NCBI GenBank assembly: GCA_964548475.1
Contig: CAZJRF010000013.1
Location: 1-26,860, forward strand
Origin: VGBK01 sp964548475
GTDB lineage: Bacteria; Actinomycetota; Acidimicrobiia; Spongiisociales; UBA11373
Length of the DNA stretch: 26,860 bases
Reading direction: 5' to 3'
Within the stretch, counting starts at the first letter, position 1. Each line of letters starts with the position of its first letter. Below, one piece after another: positions 1 through 6,875 of the stretch. The position numbers and the translations under genes are program-made. The notes under the pieces were generated by a model. It ran no database searches, was not told where the DNA came from, and was given only the letters and a program-made list of their open reading frames with translations.

Positions 1-411
1 GGCGCGCCAGGCGGCACCGCAGGCGATCGGCAGATGGGCGCCGACGATGGCGTACGACCCCATGGCGCCCTTGGTGACGTCGGTGAGGTGCATCGAGCCG
101 CCCTTGCCCCCGCAGATCCCGATGTTGCGGCCCGCCAGTTCGCCCATCAGCGGCGCCATCGAGGCTCCTCGCAGCAGTGTGTGGTTGTGGCCGCGGTAGG
201 TGCAGAAGGTCATGTCGGTGGCAGCCATCGCCTCGGCGAACCCGGCGGCCACCGCTTCCTGGCCCAGGCCGAGGTGAGTCGTCCCCTTGACGATTCCCTC
301 CATGAACAGGTCGTAGGCCCGCTTCTCTAGATAGCGGGTTCGCACCATCGCTCGGTACAGCTCCAGCCGGGTGGCCTCGCCGATCTCCGCAGTGCCGGCT
401 TCGGTCGTCAT
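1..411 (-). CDS. TPP-dependent dehydrogenase E1 component, alpha subunit (3' end cut by window edge)
   Basis: Partial gene; 137 N-terminal residues are present and the rest lies beyond position 1. It resembles the E1 alpha subunit of pyruvate, acetoin or branched-chain 2-oxo acid dehydrogenases, which decarboxylate a 2-oxo substrate (or cleave acetoin) with thiamine diphosphate and pass the acyl group to E2 in the cytoplasm. Seen: an RTRYLEKRAYDLF-type N-terminal helix, GLGQEAVAAGF, a TYRGHNHTLLRG segment (the E1 alpha YRGHxH region) and GKGGSMH, all in the family order. The ATG at 411 is preceded by GGAGGTG at good spacing. E1 beta and E2 genes would be expected to the left but cannot be seen. 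It is divergent from the UPF0261 gene and shares its control region. The branch (acetoin versus 2-oxo acid) cannot be settled from this part. Confidence 0.88.
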   Translation of the reverse strand, partial: MTTEAGTAEIGEATRLELYRAMVRTRYLEKRAYDLFMEGIVKGTTHLGLGQEAVAAGFAEAMAATDMTFCTYRGHNHTLLRGASMAPLMGELAGRNIGICGGKGGSMHLTDVTKGAMGSYAIVGAHLPIACGAAWRA

Positions 412-756
412 CAGTCGTCACCTCCGCACAGGTTCACCGGGCGGGCCCGTTGGATCGGCAGCGCGCCTTCCCCGGGGTCCCCGCAAAGACGGAGCCGGCG
501 ATGACCTGATGCCCTCCGCGGTCTGCCTTCTGACACGGGCACGCGCCGCTCCCTGGTGGTAGTGTTCTGATCGATTATCGAGGATAGTCGTCCGCAAGCA
601 CGGTGATGGAGGCGATTCCCGGGTGACTCAGTCTCCCGTGTGTCAAATGGCCCAAGTTGCTCCGGCTGGCAGGTGTCGGCCCGGGTTCCCGGGGCGTGGT
701 ACTCGGCAATGGGCGACGGGCCGGCGTTCTCCTCGCTATGGCCGGGATCGCTAGCC
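412..756. promoter_or_regulatory. Divergent control region between E1 alpha and the UPF0261 operon
   Basis: This 345-bp stretch holds no convincing gene. It separates two divergent transcription units and contains a short AT-richer island (about 561-590) in GC-rich surroundings, with the palindrome at 571-581. The proximal part on the minus side carries the GGAGGTG ribosome site of the E1 alpha gene. In-frame starts upstream of 757 (GTG 640, ATG 709) would extend the UPF0261 protein into this region, but the added residues do not look like the family. No clear -35/-10 pair was assigned. Confidence 0.6.
571..585 (+). promoter_or_regulatory. Candidate GntR operator, left copy (TCGATTATCGA plus GGAT)
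   Basis: Positions 571-581 form a perfect palindrome, TCGAT-T-ATCGA. Together with the next four bases the 15-mer matches the minus-strand sequence at 16432-16418 in 14 of 15 positions. Both copies sit upstream of outward ends of the catabolic locus. The T-N-G-N5-C-N-A layout fits the general spacing of operators bound by FCD-type GntR proteins, and such a regulator is encoded at 3922-4629. Regulator-site pairing is inference. Confidence 0.6.
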
Positions 757-2076
757 GTGGCCACGGTAGTGCTGCTCGGGACGTTGGACACCAAAGGGAC
801 GGAATACGATTTCCTGCGGCGGCAGGTGCAAGCCGCGGGGTGCGACACGATCCTCATCGATGCCGGCATTCTCGGCGACGCGCAGGTCCCGGCAGATGTA
901 AGTAACCATGAAGTGGCGGCCGCGGCCGGGGAGGACCTGGCGGCTCTGGCCGCCGCCGGCGATCGGGGGGCGGCCGTCGCTGCCATGGCCCGGGGAGCAG
1001 AGACGGTCCTGGCCCGCCTGCATGCCGAAGGCCACCTCCATGGACTGCTGGGCATGGGCGGCTCCGGGGCGACGTCATTGGTCGCCCTGGCCTCCCGGGC
1101 GCTGCCGGTGGGGGTTCCCAAGCTGATTGTCTCCACCGTTGCGTCGGGGAACACCCGCGCCTACGTGGGCACCTCCGACCTGGCCCTCATGCATTCGGTG
1201 GTGGACATCGCCGGGATCAACTCCGTTTCGGAGCGGATCCTGGGCAACGCGGCCGTGGCGATGGCCGCGATGGCCTCTCACCACGCCTCTTTCACGCCGT
1301 CCTTTGGTGATAAGCCTTGTCTGGGTGCGACCATGTTTGGGGTGACCACCCCCTGTGTGACCGAGGCCCGCCGATGGCTGGAGGAGCACGGCTACGAGGT
1401 GCTGGTCTTCCACGCCACGGGGGTCGGGGGAAGGTCCATGGAAGCGCTGATGCGCAGCGGCCACATCACCGGCGTCCTCGATGTCACCACGGCCGAGCTG
1501 GCCGACGAACTGGCCGGCGGGGTGCTCTCCGCCGGCCCCGACCGCCTGGAGACGGCGGGCTCGCTGGGCTTGTCGCAGGTGGTGACGCTCGGTGGGCTGG
1601 ACATGGTGAACTTCGGGCCTATGGAGACCGTCCCCGAGCAGTATCGTGCCCGCAATCTCTACCGGCATAATCCGGCGGTGACGCTCATGCGGACGACCCC
1701 TGAGGAGTGCGCCGAACTCGGGCGGCGCATCGCCGCCAAGCTGAACCGGGCCGAGGGCCCGGTCTCCCTTTTCATCCCCCGCCGGGGAATCTCCGCCATC
1801 TCCACCGAGGGCGGGGTCTTCCACGATGCGGAGGCGGACGCGGCTCTCATGAGCGAGTTGCAGGCCGGCCTCGAGTCGCGGGTGGAAGTCGTGGAGATGG
1901 ACACCGACATCAACGACCCGGCTCTCGCCCGGGCCATGGCGCAGCGCCTGCACGAGCACTATCAGGCTTGGCGAGCTACGGAGCGGGATCGGGTCATTGC
2001 GGCAGGAAAGGAGGAGAGCGCCGAGGCGGGGGCGGGGGCCCCCGGCCGGCCTCATGCCTTTGCGAGATCGTCATGA
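757..2076 (+). CDS. Tm-1-like / UPF0261 family protein
   Basis: About 439 residues from GTG 757. It belongs to the UPF0261 family, related to the N-terminal domain of the tomato Tm-1 resistance protein; members bind nucleotides, but the bacterial reaction is not established. Seen: N-terminal VVLLGTLDTKGTEYDFLR, the GMGGSGATS loop near residues 99-107, the PKLIVSTVASG and VVDIAGIN blocks, and C-terminal PRRGISAI and INDPALARAMA blocks, so it is full length. The start at 757 is chosen because family proteins begin just before the VLLGTLDTKG strand; GTG 640 and ATG 709 are alternatives and none has a strong ribosome site. It is first in the plus-strand run. The family is often found beside a PEP-hydrolase-like TIM-barrel gene; none is present here. 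Confidence 0.85.
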   Translation: MATVVLLGTLDTKGTEYDFLRRQVQAAGCDTILIDAGILGDAQVPADVSNHEVAAAAGEDLAALAAAGDRGAAVAAMARGAETVLARLHAEGHLHGLLGMGGSGATSLVALASRALPVGVPKLIVSTVASGNTRAYVGTSDLALMHSVVDIAGINSVSERILGNAAVAMAAMASHHASFTPSFGDKPCLGATMFGVTTPCVTEARRWLEEHGYEVLVFHATGVGGRSMEALMRSGHITGVLDVTTAELADELAGGVLSAGPDRLETAGSLGLSQVVTLGGLDMVNFGPMETVPEQYRARNLYRHNPAVTLMRTTPEECAELGRRIAAKLNRAEGPVSLFIPRRGISAISTEGGVFHDAEADAALMSELQAGLESRVEVVEMDTDINDPALARAMAQRLHEHYQAWRATERDRVIAAGKEESAEAGAGAPGRPHAFARSS

Positions 2077-2117
2077 CCGACATAGCGGAGCGACTCGAGG
2101 CCGACGTGCGCTCGTGA
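2073..2117 (+). CDS. 14-codon mini-ORF overlapping the UPF0261 stop
   Basis: An ATG at 2073 overlaps the UPF0261 stop in an ATGA junction, and reading runs 14 codons (MTDIAERLEADVRS) to TGA at 2115-2117. It lies in the 85-bp spacer before the PEP-utilising protein. There is no good ribosome site, so expression would depend on coupling. It could be a chance ORF, a coupling peptide or the remnant of a deleted gene; nothing in the sequence decides this. Confidence 0.2.
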   Translation: MTDIAERLEADVRS

Positions 2118-2161
2118 CCTCCGACGAGAACAGACCAACGACAAGGAAGGAGCCAGTCGGA

Positions 2162-3913
2162 ATGGCCGACACGAGCAAGATCGTGAAGCAGTTCCTGGGA
2201 GACGAGACGTTTCCCGTCAAGTGGGAGTCGGAGGCCGAGAGCAAGCTCTTCTGGGTCTACGACGACCTTCACTGCCCGCACCCGCTGTCGCCGATGTACT
2301 TCGACATCGGCGGGTGGTGGCTCAGCTGTGACCACATGTTCCGCCGCTTCGGCACTCCCTTTGCTGCGGACTGGATCGCCAAGAGCGTGAATGGCTACCT
2401 GTACACCGCGGCCGTCCCCGCCGACGCCGACTGCGTGGTGGACGGCGAGGAGTACGGGAACCGTTACGGGGCGCGGGTTCCTATCGGCGGCATGGCCGAC
2501 TACGCCGGCAAGATCGGCCCGTACCTGGGCAACGTGCTGCCGGTGTACGGCCGTGAGTTCGACGGCTGGTGGCGGAACCGGCTCGTCCCCGAGATCAAGC
2601 GCAACTTCGAGTACCTCGAGAGCAAGATCGACAACTGGGAGGAAATCGACCTCTTCGAGTGGGCGACCATCCTCGAAGACGCCATGGACATCCACGATCG
2701 CCACTGGAAGATCCACTGGATGCTCAACTTCGCCCAGTTCGCCGGTACCACCATCGGCTTGCCGGCCGCAGTGCAGGAAGCCCGAGGAGAGGTCGATCAC
2801 ACGCTCCTGGGGCGGCTGCAGAACTCGGCCAGCGACCGTAACTGGGACCGCATCGAGGCCCTCTGGAACATGAAGGAGGAGGCCAAGAAGGACAAGGTCC
2901 TCTCCGCCGCCTTCCAGGAAGAGAGCGGCTCGGCAATCATGGCCGCCCTCGAGAAGACCGACCGGGGCCGCAAGTTCATCGCCGATCACGTGCGTCCCTA
3001 CCAGCGTGAATTCGGCTGGGCGGCGGTGTGGGTGCATGAGTTCACCTTCCCCACCCAGGTCGAGGACCCGTCGCCGTTCCTCGAGACTGTCAAGGGCTAC
3101 ATCGAAACAGACTACGACTACCCCTCGCACGTCAAGGCGCTGGCCGACGACATCAAGAAGGCCTGCGAGGAGCTGGTCGAGGGCTTGGAAGGGGAGGCCC
3201 GGGCCAAGGTCGAGGCGGCCAACGCCATCAACCTGAAGATGGCCCCTCTCACCCCGGACCACCACTTCTACATCGACCAGAGCACCAACGCCCACCTGCG
3301 CCTGGTGCTGATCTGCATCGGCAAGAAGCTGGTCCAGGCCGGCCTGCTCGACGACCCCGAGGACGTCATGTTCCTGCGGTACAACGAGCTGCGCTACCTG
3401 ATCGGCGACCCGACCTTTGCGGCCAAGCCGCTGGTGGCGGCCGCCCGGGCGGCCTACAAGGAGGCCGAGAAGATCAAGCCGCTCGACTGGATCGGCACGG
3501 CGACCGAGTCGCAGCTGCAGTTCCCGTACCTGAACCTGTGGGGGTTCCCGGAGAAGATATACATCGAGCAGACCGAGGCGCTCGACACGGTGCAGGGCCT
3601 GGCCGCCTCCCCCGGAGTGGTCGAGGGCGTGGCCAAGGTCGTCATGACCATCGACGAGTTCGACAAGGTCGTGAAGGGCGATGTGCTGGTCTGCCAGATG
3701 ACCAACCCGGCCTGGGTGACCCTGTTCACCAAGATCATCGGCCTTGTTACTGACGCCGGCGGCCCGGTCTCCCACCCGGGAGTCCTGAGCCGCGAGTTCG
3801 GCATCCCGGCCGTGGTCGGGTCCTCGGTGGGCACCGCCCGCATCAAGGATGGCGATCGCATCCGCGTGGACGGGAACACCGGCAAGGTCGAGATCCTGGC
3901 CAGGGCGAAGTAG
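2162..3913 (+). CDS. PEP-utilising enzyme swivelling (phosphohistidine) domain protein, no ATP-grasp domain
   Basis: 583 residues; ATG 2162 follows AAGGAAGGAG. The C-terminal part (about 500-583) is a PEP-utilising mobile domain: TDAGGPVSHPGVLSREFG with the presumed phospho-acceptor His538, then GIPAVVG. The long N-terminal part opens with FWVYDDLHCPHPLSPMYF, a block also seen in the middle regions of PEP synthase-like and rifampin phosphotransferase-like proteins; the remainder (about 100-480) is helical and not recognised in detail. The ATP/PEP-binding grasp domain of PEP synthase is absent, so the protein needs a partner or has another role. The size and layout resemble the His-carrying subunit of phenylphosphate synthase (PpsA1-type), whose partner PpsA2 supplies the ATP-binding domain; no such partner is seen in the window. 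It lies 8 bp before the gntR gene. Confidence 0.8.
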   Translation: MADTSKIVKQFLGDETFPVKWESEAESKLFWVYDDLHCPHPLSPMYFDIGGWWLSCDHMFRRFGTPFAADWIAKSVNGYLYTAAVPADADCVVDGEEYGNRYGARVPIGGMADYAGKIGPYLGNVLPVYGREFDGWWRNRLVPEIKRNFEYLESKIDNWEEIDLFEWATILEDAMDIHDRHWKIHWMLNFAQFAGTTIGLPAAVQEARGEVDHTLLGRLQNSASDRNWDRIEALWNMKEEAKKDKVLSAAFQEESGSAIMAALEKTDRGRKFIADHVRPYQREFGWAAVWVHEFTFPTQVEDPSPFLETVKGYIETDYDYPSHVKALADDIKKACEELVEGLEGEARAKVEAANAINLKMAPLTPDHHFYIDQSTNAHLRLVLICIGKKLVQAGLLDDPEDVMFLRYNELRYLIGDPTFAAKPLVAAARAAYKEAEKIKPLDWIGTATESQLQFPYLNLWGFPEKIYIEQTEALDTVQGLAASPGVVEGVAKVVMTIDEFDKVVKGDVLVCQMTNPAWVTLFTKIIGLVTDAGGPVSHPGVLSREFGIPAVVGSSVGTARIKDGDRIRVDGNTGKVEILARAK

Positions 3914-3921
3914 GCAGATGA

Positions 3922-4629
3922 ATGGCCCAGCGCGTGGAGCAAGAGCCGGAGCCTATTGAGAGGGAGGTCCTCTCGGCGCGGGTGAAGGACCGCATCCTGC
4001 GCTGGATCCTGGAAGGTGAGCTGGCCCCCGGGTCTCGCATCGTCGAGACCCGGGTGGCCCGCCAATTGGGCACCAGCCAGGCGCCGGTGCGCGAGGCACT
4101 GCGCGACCTGGCCACCCTGGGATTCGTGGAGATCCGCCCCTACCAGGGGTCGCGGGTGCGCCGGCCGACTGCGGCCGAGTTGCGCGAGGCGATCGCGGTG
4201 CGGGGCGAGCTGGAAGCCATGGCCGGCCGGCTGGCCGCCCCCCGGATGACGGCGGCCACGCTGCAGGAGCTTGAGGGCCTGCACGAGAAGATGGCGGAAG
4301 CGGCCGAGCGCGGCGATGCCCACGAGCAAGCCTTGCACAATGCGCGGTTCCACGGCCTGATCGTCGCCGCTGCCGGCAACCGGGCGCTCGAACGCCTCTG
4401 GGGCATGTTGGAGCCCTTCGGGCGCACTTATGTGACCGCCTCGATGCCCGGAGTGGACCTGCGCTGGTTGGGAGCGCGCCATCGAAACATCATCGAGGCG
4501 CTCCGGGAGCGCGACTCGGAGCGGTCGGCTGAGTTGCTGCGGCAGCACGCGGTGGAGGCGGCCGGTCTGATCGCCAACCTTTCGGATGAAGACGTGCCGG
4601 CTCCCGCGCCGGCGCGGTTTGAACATTGA
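3922..4629 (+). CDS. GntR family transcriptional regulator, FCD subfamily
   Basis: 235 residues. A winged helix-turn-helix spans about 18-82, with the recognition region GTSQAPVREALRDL at 50-63. The FCD effector domain covers about 88-220: the metal/ligand positions appear as N140-x3-H144, H187 and H209, so the usual first Asp is Asn here. FCD regulators normally bind a carboxylate or sugar-acid intermediate and control the adjacent catabolic genes. It sits third in the plus-strand operon, 8 bp after the PEP-swivel gene and 22 bp before the HprK-like gene, so it is probably co-transcribed with its targets and may be autoregulated. Candidate operators are the palindromes at 571-581 and 16422-16432. 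Family assignment is firm; effector unknown. Confidence 0.93.
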   Translation: MAQRVEQEPEPIEREVLSARVKDRILRWILEGELAPGSRIVETRVARQLGTSQAPVREALRDLATLGFVEIRPYQGSRVRRPTAAELREAIAVRGELEAMAGRLAAPRMTAATLQELEGLHEKMAEAAERGDAHEQALHNARFHGLIVAAAGNRALERLWGMLEPFGRTYVTASMPGVDLRWLGARHRNIIEALRERDSERSAELLRQHAVEAAGLIANLSDEDVPAPAPARFEH

Positions 4630-4651
4630 ACCGACGAGTGGAGGAGAACAA

Positions 4652-5533
4652 ATGGCTCAGCTAATCGAGGAGATGTCCGCCGGCCCGGCCCGGGTCCGGG
4701 TGGATGTGATCGGAAGCGAAGTTCCCGAGCACGTGCTCGAGAACATGGACTTCCTCAACTACCGGCTGGCGGACGTCCGGCTCGAGCCTGAGTCGATCCT
4801 GGGCCGGCCCGACATGATCTGGGACAGGGATGCCCCCGCCAAGCGGGTGGTGTATGAGGACGGAGCGATGCGCTTCGAAGGCGACTGGGAGGCGGGCCCC
4901 CTGCAGAAGTCGCTGGTCGCCCTGCTGGCCCTGCGCATGGAGGCCCAGGGGCAGCACCCGTTCCATTCGGCGGCGGTGCTCTACCGCGACAAGACCGTGC
5001 TCTTCCTGGGCGGGGAGTCGAACCACGGCAAGAGCATGGGCCAGATCGAGGCTTGCCGCCGGGGTGGCAAGCTCATCTCGACGGAGACGACCGTCATCGA
5101 CGAGGACGGGATCGCTCTGGCGGGATCCAAGACCGTCTTCATCAAGTCCCGGGCCAAGGGGACCGAGCGGGCGGACAAGGCCGCGCCCGAGGCGGGGGTA
5201 GCCAAGTTCTTCGGAGAGATGCCGACCTGGGAAGAGCACCTGGAGCCGAGCAATATCGACGTTGTCATCGTGCCTTCCATCGACGGCAACTACGCCGCCG
5301 GCACGGTGGCCATGATCCCCTTCGAGCGCCAGTTCCAGACCCTGCACTCATTGCAGAACTACCTCCATCTCAACGAGTTGCTGGCGCCGGGATGGCCGAT
5401 GCCCATCATGGACACCGACGAACTGCGCCTGCAGCGTGCGGATTTCCTGGAGCGGTTCTGCACGCGTCCCTACTACCTCATCCGGGCCGCCACCCCGCAG
5501 GTGCTGATGAATGAGGCCGACGAGGTGATCTGA
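4652..5533 (+). CDS. HPr kinase / PEP carboxykinase-like P-loop protein of unknown function
   Basis: 293 residues from ATG 4652, preceded by GGAGGAGAA. The centre reads HSAAVLYRDKTVLFLGGESN followed by HGKSM; the Walker A motif is G121-ESNHGK-S128. A histidine four residues before it, inside a strand leading to the P-loop (HSAAV), and the TETTVIDEDG strand after it recall the HprK kinase core. The protein lacks a clear HprK N-terminal domain, and no HPr gene is nearby. Its stop overlaps the start of the FAD subunit gene by one base (TGATG), so translation is coupled to the Mo-hydroxylase subunits. Possible roles are a small-molecule kinase, a regulatory protein kinase or a maturation NTPase for the hydroxylase (an analogy with CoxD, which is an AAA protein and not a homologue). 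Function not known. Confidence 0.7.
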   Translation: MAQLIEEMSAGPARVRVDVIGSEVPEHVLENMDFLNYRLADVRLEPESILGRPDMIWDRDAPAKRVVYEDGAMRFEGDWEAGPLQKSLVALLALRMEAQGQHPFHSAAVLYRDKTVLFLGGESNHGKSMGQIEACRRGGKLISTETTVIDEDGIALAGSKTVFIKSRAKGTERADKAAPEAGVAKFFGEMPTWEEHLEPSNIDVVIVPSIDGNYAAGTVAMIPFERQFQTLHSLQNYLHLNELLAPGWPMPIMDTDELRLQRADFLERFCTRPYYLIRAATPQVLMNEADEVI

Positions 5534-6402
5534 TGCAGGACTTTCGTTACTGCCGGCCGCAGAGCGTCGCCGAGGCCGTCGGTCTGCTCGCGGAGCATGG
5601 GGATGGAGCACGCGTCCTGGCCGGCGGCACCGACCTGGTGATCGCCCTGCGAACGGAAGAGATCCGGCCGACCGCCCTGATCGACTTGAAGCGCATCCCC
5701 GAGTTGAGCCCGGGCATCCGCCCGGACGATGGGCACCTGTGGATCAGCGCCACTGCGGTGATGACCGACATCGAGCACGATGAGACGGTGCTGCGGCGCT
5801 TTCCCGCCCTAGCCGAGGCGGCCAGCACGGTGGGATCGGTGCAGATTCGCAACCGGGCCACCATGGTCGGGAATATCTGCAATGCCTCTCCGGCTGCCGA
5901 CACGGCCCCGCCGCTGCTGGTGTACGACGCGTCGGCGGTGGCGGTGAGCTCGGGCGGTACCCGGCGCATCCCCCTCGACGACTTCTTCGTGCGTTCCCGT
6001 CGGACGACTCTGCAACCGGGGGAGCTGGTGATCGGGCTGGAAGTCCCCTTCCCCCAACGGCGCATGGGAGCCGCCTACACCCGGATGACCAGGCGCCGCG
6101 GCACCGACCTGGCCTCGATCACCCTTTGCTGCGGCGTGAACGAAGACGGCGTCACCCGGCTGTCCTACGGCAGCGTCGGCCCCCGGCCGGTGCTGGTGAT
6201 CGACGAAAGCGGCGTCCTGGCCGATCCGTTCGCGCCGGATGAGGCGAAGGAGCCCATCCTGGTGGAGATGCTGGCCGGGGCCAGCCCCTCCCCGCGGTCG
6301 ATGAGGGCCGGCCCGGAGTACCGGCTGGCAATGCTCCCCGTTCTTGGGAGGCGAGCTCTGCAGACGGCGATTGAACGACTGGCGAAGGGAGGGGCGGAAT
6401 GA
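5533..6402 (+). CDS. Xanthine dehydrogenase family, FAD-binding (medium) subunit
   Basis: 289 residues. It is the FAD-carrying subunit of a three-subunit molybdenum hydroxylase of the xanthine dehydrogenase / CO dehydrogenase family, passing electrons from the iron-sulfur subunit to the acceptor. Seen: AGGTDLVIALR at about 30-40 (first FAD-binding loop) and TVGSVQIRNRATMVGNICNA with SPAADTAPPL at about 99-128 (second FAD-binding region); the length is normal. The start ATG overlaps the HprK-like stop by one base, and the stop overlaps the 2Fe-2S subunit start by 4 bp (ATGA). The gene order (medium, small, large) is one common for these enzymes. Confidence 0.93.
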   Translation: MQDFRYCRPQSVAEAVGLLAEHGDGARVLAGGTDLVIALRTEEIRPTALIDLKRIPELSPGIRPDDGHLWISATAVMTDIEHDETVLRRFPALAEAASTVGSVQIRNRATMVGNICNASPAADTAPPLLVYDASAVAVSSGGTRRIPLDDFFVRSRRTTLQPGELVIGLEVPFPQRRMGAAYTRMTRRRGTDLASITLCCGVNEDGVTRLSYGSVGPRPVLVIDESGVLADPFAPDEAKEPILVEMLAGASPSPRSMRAGPEYRLAMLPVLGRRALQTAIERLAKGGAE

Positions 6403-6875
6403 GCGAGAAGCTCCCCATCGAGCTGACGGTGAACGGGCGCCATTACGCCCTGGAAGTGGTGGTGCACCACACCCTGCTCGACGTTCTGCGGGACGAACTC
6501 GACCTGATCGGCACCAAGGAGTGCTGTGTGGTGGGGGAGTGTGGTGCGTGCACCGTCATCGTGGACGGCCGCACCGTGAACTCCTGCTTGATGCTGGCGG
6601 TGGAGGCCGACGGGTCCGAGATCCTCACCGTCGAGGGCCTGGCCGCCGAGGGTGAGCTGAGCCCCTTGCAGCAAGCTTTCCTGGACCACGGCGCTGCCCA
6701 GTGCGGGTTCTGCATCCCCGGGCAGCTGATGTCGGCGCACGCCCTCCTGATGCGCAACCCGCACCCGACGCCCGAGGAGATCCACGAGGCCCTGGCCGGC
6801 AACCTGTGCCGGTGTGCCGGCTACGAGCAGATCACCGAAGCGGTGCTGGCCGCCGCCGAGGAGGTGGAACGATGA
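6399..6875 (+). CDS. Xanthine dehydrogenase family, 2Fe-2S (small) subunit
   Basis: 158 residues. It has a plant-type ferredoxin cluster (ECCVVGECGACTV with C43, C48, C51, and C63 in NSCLM) followed by the helical second-cluster domain (QCGFCIPGQ and NLCRCAGY), so both [2Fe-2S] sites are complete. It relays electrons from the molybdenum centre to FAD. It overlaps its neighbours on both sides by 4 bp, which points to translational coupling and fixed stoichiometry. No twin-arginine signal is present, so the enzyme is expected in the cytoplasm. Confidence 0.96.
   Translation: MSEKLPIELTVNGRHYALEVVVHHTLLDVLRDELDLIGTKECCVVGECGACTVIVDGRTVNSCLMLAVEADGSEILTVEGLAAEGELSPLQQAFLDHGAAQCGFCIPGQLMSAHALLMRNPHPTPEEIHEALAGNLCRCAGYEQITEAVLAAAEEVER

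Noticed and set aside
34..330. 98-codon plus-strand frame at the left edge
   Set aside because: It is the antisense of the E1 alpha gene, whose minus-strand translation shows clear family motifs.
640..756. N-terminal extension of the UPF0261 protein from GTG 640
   Set aside because: The extra 39 residues do not resemble the family and no ribosome site supports this start.
1994..3775. 593-codon minus-strand frame opposite the UPF0261 and PEP-swivel genes
   Set aside because: It crosses two real genes and their spacer, has no recognisable domain and no supported start; it is a shadow.
2162..3913. Complete PEP synthase or pyruvate phosphate dikinase
   Set aside because: Only the swivelling His domain and an unassigned N-terminal part are present; the ATP-grasp and PEP/pyruvate barrel domains are missing.
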